From Narthecium ossifragum (Eukaryota; Streptophyta; Magnoliopsida; Dioscoreales; Nartheciaceae): 64,000 nucleotides of DNA. The notes beneath the pieces are model-generated. The model worked only from the letters and a program-made list of their open reading frames with translations, had not been told where the DNA came from and searched no databases. The DNA is taken from NCBI GenBank assembly GCA_963920575.1, contig OY986971.1:8744779-8808778 (forward strand), read 5' to 3'. This document shows positions 56,465 to 64,000 of this stretch, piece by piece (within the stretch, counting starts at the first letter, position 1; every line of letters starts with the position of its first letter). A program made the translations under genes and the position numbers.

Positions 56465-58834
56465 CTATCGCGCCCCGACCCGCAAAAGCCCAACCAGGCC
56501 GGGCGACGGGAATCGAAACCTAACAAACCGCGGAAAAATAATGGCGAGGGTTCCCTCTAACCTATTTGTCTCCCTAACAGTTCACCAAAAGCACCCCCAA
56601 TTAAAAGATACAATAATTTAACAACATCGAACCTAAAATTACAAACCCAAAAAGTGTTTAATATACATAGTCTCGGAGAGGGAGAGATCCAAATACAACA
56701 TTACTCCCATAGGAGACTATCTAACATAGGTATAAAAGCAGTAAAGATCGTCACCTCTCAAAGTCCACCAGGCGCCGCCGCACCGCCGACCAACTGCCCG
56801 GTAGGGGCTACAGAGGAAGAACTGACGCCTGCACCTGCAAAACGCAACCTGGGTAGGTGTGAGCACTAAGCTCAGTAGGGTTCTACACTACGACACACAA
56901 AATAACCCCACCGCGTGTCCTTGAGGCCCAGGAGCAGCACTCAGTAAGCTCAACAAACACTGCTGACTCACATGCAGGAACCCGACACTGCAGGCGGGAA
57001 AAAACACCGCTGAGGGGTCTCTCCTCCACTCAAGAGTCAACACAGTGGAACACCGGCTACACCTCAGCATCGGCCTCGAGGCCGACACGACCTCTACAAT
57101 CATCAAGCAACAAGTGTACCAGTCATCTAAGCCTATCATCGAATTGACTGGACACCACAATTCGAACCGGGTCCAAACTACCCAACCCCGGTCCTAGGGC
57201 TAAATCCGAGCTTCCAGCCTCGGGACGGCGACCCACAGATCACCCACGCCCTAACCAATGCAACTAATGCACAAATCAACAATGCATGCTATGACATACA
57301 CAAACAGGAGATAGCCATGCAACAGTATGATAAGGCATCATAAAAGTCAACTGGATCGCTGCAGCGGTACTACCGACTGCTGCCAGCCGATCCGCAGCGG
57401 GTCCCGGCATTAAGACGGTACCGCGACCGTCAACCGCGGACTCCTGCAACGGGAAGCAACCCCGAAAACCGCTGATGAACAGTAGAAAATATAATTTTAT
57501 AATCTGACTTATAATATTATATTTAAAACACCAAAAGTTCTCTACTATAGGCTAATTGATCCCGTCGATCCGACATTCAAACGACGTCGGATTCAAGATC
57601 TAAGTTAGCCATCCGTAGATCTACATACCAGCATCAACATATCCAAAATCTGTAATCACCCAACGGTTGGATTAACGGGAAATCACTAATCAAAACCGCT
57701 AATCAGCCTAACTTACCAATTAATTGCTGCAACGCAGCCCTCCAGTAAACAATTCATAAACAATCGTAAGAAAATCGGAAAATTATGAAATTAGTTGGGT
57801 TAGAGAGTAGATTCAAAGATCTACAAGTCTTATTCTCATCACAACCCAAGATCATGTACGTACCGGCCGAAAACCACGCCGCAAGATGGTTGTTCTTCAA
57901 GAACAGCAGAAACCAGAAAATCCGAGCTTAATCATGCATAAATCCTACTAAAACCTCAACCAAAGATCTTGAAACTCATATCAGAAATTCTAATAGGCAT
58001 GAGGAATCCAACAAGACAAAGATCAACAAGATCCAACGGCTAGATCTAAAGAAACCCATTAAAGACCACAGTAGGTAGAAGAACCTACTGAAGAACGCTA
58101 AACCTGGTTGATCCCTCACAACCAGTCACCAACAAGCCTCCAAACTACACCAGGAGCCTTCCTCTCGTTGCCACGGATCCAACGAGTCTTAGAACACCCA
58201 AAATGATGGTCGGAGGAGGGAGAAAGGAAGAGAAGAAGCTCGCCGGCGGGAGAAGAGAAGAAACAGAGCTTTCGGGTGAGGAGAAAGAAGAAGAAGAAGA
58301 AGGAAGGAAGGGAAGGAGAAAAAGAGGAAAGGGGGAGGGGACAGCCGGAAAAGAGGGGAGAAAGGTGAAGGAGGGGAGGGAAAGTCCTCCCCTTTTGACA
58401 AGAGAGAGCGATGGCCAACGGCGGCCGTCCTCGTGAAGCAGAAAAAGCCACCGACGCGAGTGCGATCGATCGCTCCAAGGAGCGATCGATCGCTCGCGCC
58501 CCGGATTGATCCGACACCAAGTCGGATCGATCCGACATAGGCTGGATCGATCCAACACCAAGTTAGATCGATCCGAGCGGGTCAAAAACCCACCGACTCG
58601 CTCACGAGTCCGATCGATCGCGCCAAGGGTCGTCAGCTGCCCAAAGGCAAGCTTCCGCGCGCCCGAGCTGGGATCTTCCGATCCCGGGTCCACCTAGCTA
58701 TTCTAAACAAGCACTAACACAAACAATGTCAGTATGTGCACACGCGGGTGTGAAACAAACCAACAAGGCGCAATTTACCAAATTGCCCTTGCGGTCTACA
58801 ACGAGCCACAGGGGTAGAGGGATAGGTCCTCACA
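56465..58834 (-). mobile_element. Solo LTR, chromovirus-type family, minus orientation
   Basis: On the plus strand: TATCGCGCCCCGACCC (family consensus TGTCGCGCCCC) at the left and GGTCCTCACA at the right. The right flank is CTTTG and the left flank CTTAG, an imperfect target copy; the LINE reading supports CTTTG as the original. GATCGATC sites lie at 58460-58625 and the leader-like tract at 58200-58400. About 2370 bp, no internal region. Confidence 0.82.
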
Positions 58835-60046
58835 CTTTGCAATATTGTCGAATATGTATCGACCCGGGATGAACGCAGGCTGTTTCGCCCCAATGAGATC
58901 TCCCATGACTGCGTGGAACTGCCGAGCCAAGATTGATGCAATAATCTTGTAACAAACATTACAGAGGCTGATTGGTCGGCCACCCTTCAAGGATTTGCAA
59001 TCTTTAGGATGAGAGAGACAAACATCTCACTCCATTGGGGCAACCTGGCTAAGACGAAGAACCCTTGCACAAGGACAACCAAATCCCGCCCAAGCACATT
59101 CCATAACTTTAAACAATTCAACTGAGAGCCCATCAGAGCCAGTGCATTTATCCATCCCCATATCCTTCTGTGCTACAAAGATTTCCTTACAAAGATCTCC
59201 TCACCAAACACCGTGCCAATAAGATCCTCATGCTGCGCCGCATCAAGTATTGGCAAAGCAGGGAGGGGGAAGTTCGCGAGAGCTTTTTCTTCCTCATGCC
59301 CAAACCCCTATTAATGATCAACCAGCGCCTTCATAATCTCTGCATGGGCCGAGAGCAGCTCCCATGACTCCAATACGACTTTACTTATTCTGAATTGATG
59401 GCTCCTCGAGGATGCCACCTAATGGAAGAAGGCTGTATTCCGGTCTCCTAACCTTACTCAACTTTGCCCGAAATGTAGACAAACAAAGTCTTCTTGGTGA
59501 AAGAGATTTGCCATGTGTTTGTTCTCCGTACATCTTAGCTCCATCTCTTCCCGTTCCAATAACAAGCACATCACCTCTTTCTCGTACAAGACAACAAGGA
59601 GATTTTCTGCTTGTGCCCTCACTTTGAACAAGTCCGCTTCCTCCATAGGATTCTAGAGTTTCGATGTATCCTTTATTTCCTTTAACCAGCCTACAAACAC
59701 ATATTGGTGTGACCCATCACGGTTCCGGCTCCAAGCTCGCCTCACAAGGGACACAAACTCATTCTCCCTTGACAGACTCGAGAGAGAACACACTAAAGTC
59801 GGCACTGTCCTGCACGATTCGTAGCTGCGTAAACAGTCAGAAATGAACCACTGATTTTCCAGTAGACTTGCTATGCTGCCATGAGTGTTTGGCAAGATGA
59901 CTGGACAAAAGAAACCAAACCCAACTCCACCCTCCAAACCACCAAAATCCCACCCTTGCAGCCAAAGCGAGGGACACGGAAAGTGCCCCAACGCGCCCCA
60001 AGAATAGAGTTGGTACACAGGATATCCTCACCAAAAAGACCAACCT
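58835..60046 (-). pseudogene. LINE endonuclease (part), linker and RT N-terminus
   Basis: Minus-strand reading from 60046: VGLFGEDILCTNSILGARW and GCKGGILVVWRVELG (the GGILxLW region of L1 endonuclease), then FLTVYAATN in another frame. A linker follows (FVSLVRRAWSRNRDGS). The RT start has DKCTGSDGLSVELFK, GRPISLCNVCYKIIASILAR and KQPAFIPGRYIFDNIAK. The order and spacing fit plant L1 ORF2. The beginning of the endonuclease, IRQVSDLLLLQEV with the catalytic glutamate of the QE motif, lies at 63086-63123 beyond a solo LTR. Many stops and shifts. Confidence 0.82.
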
Positions 60047-60264
60047 TGTGAGGACCCATACCTCCAACCCGGTCCGACCGCGTTAGGTCGAGGGTTTGGT
60101 TTTGTGGTTTCGTTCGGTTGCCCTTGGGATGTGATCGGTTGATCACAACACTATTTTTGACCCCAGGGGCATTTTGGTAAATTTTCTCCATGATGGTCGG
60201 TTTCACAACTGTGTTGCACACACTGCCTTGGATTGATTAGAACGTTAAGGGTGCTTCCGATCGA

Positions 60265-60416
60265 AGCTCGATCGGGAGATCGGAGCTCGATCGGGAGATC
60301 GGAGCTCGATCGGGAGATCGGAGCTCGATCGGGAGATCGGAGCTCGATCGGGAGATCGGAGCTCGATCGGGAGATCGGAGCTCGATCGGGAGATCAGAGC
60401 TCGATCGCTCGATCGG
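60265..60416 (+). repeat. Seven tandem copies of a 19-bp GATCG repeat
   Basis: Unit AGCTCGATCGGGAGATCGG, seven copies to 60397 (the last with one change), then a partial unit. Nearly perfect identity suggests recent expansion. Confidence 0.95.
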
Positions 60417-60456
60417 GAGAGATCGAATCAAACGGCTATGATCGGTTCCAAGTTTC

Positions 60457-60464
60457 TATAAATA
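60457..60464 (+). promoter_or_regulatory. TATA box (TATAAATA) of the chromovirus-type LTR
   Basis: Forty bases after the end of the 19-bp array; C/T-rich sequence follows at once, as in a plant transcription start region. Confidence 0.6.
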
Positions 60465-61149
60465 GCCCTTTCTTTTCTCTCTCTTCTCTTTTTTTTCTCT
60501 TCTCTCCTCTCTCTCTCCTTGTGGGCTGCCGGATGGAGCTTTGGGTTGAGGCTTTTCGGCATGGATCCGAGGCGATCGGAGGCGAGGATCTCGTAGATCG
60601 GCTGCTTGTCTTTACAAGTAGGTATTTCTACCTAATTCTGGTGAATTGGTAACCCTAGGATCATCTTTTTGTGATTTATGGTTGTTTTGTATATTAGAAC
60701 GCTTTGAATTTCTGTATTCTAGTTTCTTGCCATGTCTAGAAGCTAGCTATGGTTTCTTTTCCATATTCTTTCGGACGGATTCCGTATTTTTGTCAGTTTT
60801 TCGACGGGGTCAGACTCAGATATGATATTTCACGATATGAGTTTGGTTTTTATTGCATGAATGAATTCCCCACCATCAAATAGACCTTCCTAGAAAGTTT
60901 TAATGGATTCCATCGCTGTTTGATAGATCAATTCCAACAAATTTAGTTTTTCATCATTTTTATCGGTTTTCGAGCAATTTGATTTAATTCAGAGGATTTT
61001 ATCATCCAAAGTTGGATTTCTTAGTGTCATTAGATTCTCTACATCTATTTCCATATCCCCTCCAAGTTTCATTTTAATCCGACTAGTTTTGGTAGTTCGA
61101 ATCCAAGAAATTGGATCTCATGCACTATTCACCCTTCTCTGTCCACTAT

Positions 61150-61500
61150 GAAGGATCGATCATTTGGGTAAAATGATCGATTACTTTGTTGAAGTGTTCT
61201 TCTCCGTCTAAAGAAGATCGATCTTCTTGTCCCAAGAAGATCGATCCTCTTCTTCACAGGGGGTGTGTTTGAGGAAGATCGATCTTCTGGCACCAAAAGA
61301 TCGATCCTTCTTCCCCAGACAGAACACCCACTTTGGGAAGGTCGATCTTCTTGGATGAGAAGATCGATCCCTTTGGCTCAGACAGAAGACCCCTTTGTGG
61401 ATGATCGATCTTCATGGGACATGAAGATCGATCATTTGTTTGTTGATGGTTGGCTACGAAGAGAAGATCGATCTTCGTAGGGTGTAAAGATCGATCTCTT
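61150..61500 (+). repeat. Cluster of AGAAGATCGATCTTCT-type palindromes
   Basis: About ten GATCGATC sites come in pairs 25-35 bases apart, repeating at roughly 60-bp spacing. Several extend to 14-16-base perfect palindromes with AAGA/TCTT flanks. Confidence 0.85.
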
Positions 61501-63085
61501 GTTTGTTGGCAACATATTTTGATCCGAATTCGATGTTTTCGATTTCTTTTCGACCTGGTTTTCATGTGGGGCTATCCCGATGATAGGTAAGGATTATTAT
61601 AATATTTTAATCGAGATATTAACGGGTTTATCCTTGGATTACGTTGTGATTTGTATTCCGGATCGGTTTACTGATTTCTACCGGTTTTCAAGCAGTTTCT
61701 CGATAAAGCATGTTATACCTATATAAATATAGTTTGTGATTACTCTATCGCTTTATGGTTAATCGGGGGAGTGACGACCCCCGGGAACGTTTAGTATAAA
61801 TGGGCCGAAGGTGTGCCCTACCTGCTTAGAATAGTTTTACTGCTTTGATTAATAGCCCCGCTGTTTGCCGGCGTGCGCCGAGGGCATAACCCATTGTACT
61901 GGTAGATTATGTATCTTGTATGTGTGGCTTGTTGGCTTGGCCGGGGTTGTATCCTCTTCTAGCAATTTCGGTTGATGACTGTGGACGCCGTTGTAATGCC
62001 AAAATTGGCTCGTTGCTGTTGTTGCTTACTTGTTGGCCAGTTACCTGCGGGGTAACTGTGGAACCTTAGTCTGTCAGATGCCGGAGAGCACTGAAGACTA
62101 TTGTATATCTGTGTTTATCGCTTTGCTCTAATCGTGGTATTGTTAGTATAGCTTACCTGTATTTGAGACCCTTGCTATGCTTACCCCTTTGGCTAGCTAT
62201 AGACTATGCCTAACCCTGTATAATTGATGTCATATTATTGCATGCTTATATCTCGTTATCTGTGCCTGAGCATCACATGCATCTTGTTTGCATTAGAGCA
62301 TAAGGCTAGGGTGAGGGTGAATAGAGTCATCGCCGATCTGAGGTTGGGTAGCAAGGACTAGGGCGTGATTGTTATGCCAAATCTCTGTATTCTCGAGGAT
62401 GGGTCTAGTTGGCTACTATCTGTTGTTTGAGGTGTAGAGGTCGCTCAGAGTTCTCGTCTCATGCTAAGTATCCGTGTTAAGGGAAGTTACGTGTTGCCCT
62501 TGGTCCTACCCCTTTGTTGTTTAGCACTGGACGCTTGGTGGTTGAGAGGGACGGTTGTTGACAGTTGAGGTCACAGAGCGTGTGCCTCGGGGTAGGCGGT
62601 GGACGTAACGTGAGTTTCCCTTAGAGATGAGACAGAACCCAGGACTTTGTAGGTTCCCATTTTCCCTGTGCGACGTAGAGTAGAGTAAAACCCTACTGAG
62701 CTTATTGCTCACTCCTACCCGGGTTGCGTTTGCAGGTGCAGGCATCAGCTCATCCTCAGTGATTCCAGCTAGATCAGGTCTTGGCGGCGCGTCGACTTCC
62801 GGAGGCGTTTGAGGTTTCAGAGGGACAGATGTATATTTTGGTAACTTTTGTTTAGAGTTATCTTTTGAGGATGATGTATTTAACGTTTAATATATGAAAT
62901 ATTGTTCCCTCTTTGATTGAGTTTTATTCCACAATGTAATATATGGTTTTACCTTTATGCCCTTGGAAGTCTTTAAGTTCAAATTAATTTTGCTTTGTGT
63001 TTTTATCGCGCCGTTTCGGATGTAAATAGTGTAGGTTTCCCCTCATGCCTCGGCCCGGATGGATTTTCTGGGTCGGGGTGTGACA

Positions 63086-63123
63086 AACCTCCTGCAAGAG
63101 AAGGAGGTCCGACACTTGTCTTA
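63086..63123 (-). pseudogene. LINE endonuclease N-terminal scrap
   Basis: Reads IRQVSDLLLLQEV on the minus strand, equal to the ..PDxLxLQE motif at the start of L1 endonucleases. It joins in frame to 60046 across the solo LTR. Confidence 0.7.
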
Positions 63124-63876
63124 TGCGGACCCGTACCTCCAACCTGGTCCGACCGAGTGGGTCGAGGGTCTGGTTCGGTTGGTTTGGCTCGGTTAGCCTT
63201 GCTTTGTGATCTCCTTTGATCATTGCAACTCCGGGGTAATTTGGTAAATTACCCTTGGCGGAGTTGGTTTCACACACGCATGCGCACACACGACCTTTTG
63301 ATGATGTATGTGCTTGATTAGACCATTAGGAGCATTCTAGATCGGAGGATCTGAGTCAGATCGTAAAGATCTGGACTAGGGCGGCTGAGATTAGCTTAGG
63401 TCGATCGGATGGCTGGGATATGATCTTAAGCCCATCATATACAAACCCTTTTAACCCTTTTCTCCCGTTAGGGCTTGGTTGCGAGAGGGAGAAGAGAGAG
63501 AGAGAAGAGAGAAGAGCGGCGACCCGATCGGAGGAGAGAGAGAGTTCTGTGACCAGAGAGGAGCTTGGTGCCAGCGGCGACGACCGCGGCTGGAGAGGAG
63601 CTTGGTGACGGCAATGGTGACCGCGGTTGGAGAGGAGCTTGGCGACGGCAACGACGACCACGGCCGGAGAAGAGAGAAAAAAGGATGGGAACTCTACCCT
63701 ATTCTCGGATTAGGGCCTTGAAATGGGTTTTGATTCTTGTGGCTTGGATTTGGTTGTTGATTGGTGGATCTCGTGGCACCGATGATTGATGAATGCTATG
63801 TTTTCCTTTTTCTCTCCTTCCTGCCATGGATGCCGATGGTAGGCCAAGCTTTGTTCATCTCCCCTGTTTTGGATTC
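63124..63876 (+). mobile_element. Chromovirus-type LTR, truncated by the next insertion
   Basis: It starts TGCGGACCCGTACCTCC (TGTGAGGACCC with a small deletion) and carries the family block GGTAATTTGGTAAATTACCC. A GC/purine-rich leader-like tract follows (63480-63690). It is cut at 63877 by another LTR, so its end is not visible. Confidence 0.75.
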
Positions 63877-64000
63877 TGATAAGTGCATGAAAGTGCACTC
63901 TGAACAACCTTATAACCATCTCAATTGCTATATCTTCACCCTTAATCAACTTCTTTTGCACTATTTTTATAGTATATGTTACTTCACATAGTTGCTTGGA
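63877..64000 (+). mobile_element. Start of an Athila-like GATCGATC-family LTR, cut by the window edge
   Basis: TGATAAGTGCATGAAAGTGC and the following bases closely match the start of the solo LTR at 25404. Confidence 0.85.

Larger units (their letters stand above)
60047..63085 (+). mobile_element. Solo LTR, chromovirus-type family, 3.0 kb
   Basis: TGTGAGGACCCATACC ... GGGTCGGGGTGTGACA, flanked by AACCT at 60042-60046 and 63086-63090. It contains a 19-bp tandem array directly upstream of TATAAATA (60457-60464), and a second palindrome cluster at 61150-61500. It is in the endonuclease part of the LINE. Confidence 0.93.
33573..63123 (-). mobile_element. L1-type plant LINE, minus strand, opened by nested insertions
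   Basis: On the minus strand the order is endonuclease (63123-63086 and 60046 to about 59840), linker and RT start (to 58835), RT middle (56464-56222), RT catalytic part and thumb (37948-36876), zinc-knuckle region and RNase H (34672 to about 33800), then a 3' UTR ending in an A-rich tail seen as T-rich sequence at about 33573-33590. The reading joins across every insertion, so this is one copy. About 3.6 kb of LINE is present here and its 5' end lies beyond 63123. Stops and frameshifts throughout show it is inactive. It lies just downstream of the EF-hand gene. Confidence 0.88.

Noticed and set aside
60233..60652. 139-codon frame with RSSIGRSELDREIGA repeats
   Set aside because: It is a translation of the 19-bp tandem array; a 19-base unit reads through all three frames.

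Overview
This is a piece of a plant nuclear genome made almost entirely of nested transposable elements. The evidence is Athila-type and Retand/Tat-type Ty3 retrotransposons, chromovirus-type gag with CCHC knuckles, Cassandra-like LTR segments carrying 5S rRNA-like sequence, an L1-type plant LINE with an RNase H tail, and a plant hAT fragment. I lean towards a monocot, on weak grounds. I see one plausible intact host gene, a 90-codon EF-hand protein at 33038-33310 with a TATA box and a poly(A) signal. I see no tRNA gene, functional rRNA gene or CRISPR array.

Left part (1-25403). Positions 1-18233 are the 3' part of one degenerate Athila-like element. It holds an integrase end (2-970), an accessory ORF (2486-2976), a third, env-position ORF (3716-7757), a 3' UTR with tandem repeats, a polypurine tract and a 3' LTR (16607-18233). 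It is interrupted by a solo LTR at 4523-7139 (TSD TGCTT) and by a 7.0-kb non-autonomous Athila-like element at 8163-15180, whose two 1441-bp LTRs are flanked by TSD GTATT. A GC-rich ORF follows, split by a solo LTR at 18589-20324 (TSD CCGAC). An unresolved stretch comes next, then a minus-strand Retand/Tat gag-protease fragment.

Middle part (25404-33572). This holds a solo LTR at 25404-27204 (TSD CTAGT), a hAT relic at 27755-28592 (8-bp TSD CTATCACC) that keeps only the transposase dimerisation end, an AT-rich foldback, a broken gene fragment with a DUF761-like tail, a 341-bp tandem duplication, and the EF-hand gene.

Right part (33573-64000). One minus-strand L1-type LINE spans about 29.5 kb because other elements opened it repeatedly: solo LTRs at 34673-36870 (TSD GATCG), 56465-58834 and 60047-63085 (TSD AACCT), and an 18-kb Athila-like element at 38052-56033. 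That Athila element was itself hit by a solo LTR at 39622-42094 (TSD TGTAT) and by a 4958-bp chimeric retroelement at 47066-52023 (TSD AGTAT). The chimera begins with an inverted pair of Cassandra-like, 5S-bearing segments, continues through a primer-binding site and a chromovirus-type gag, and ends in an unrelated 2.5-kb LTR.

The most interesting points are: the chimera bounded by one target duplication; GATCGATC-rich palindrome arrays placed upstream of TATA boxes in two unrelated LTR families and also upstream of internal ORFs; RNA hairpins next to the polypurine tract and just after pol that differ by compensatory changes between three Athila-type copies; and an unrecognised accessory ORF inside the first Athila element. 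All boundaries, TSDs and motif matches were read by eye; no alignment or database search was run.
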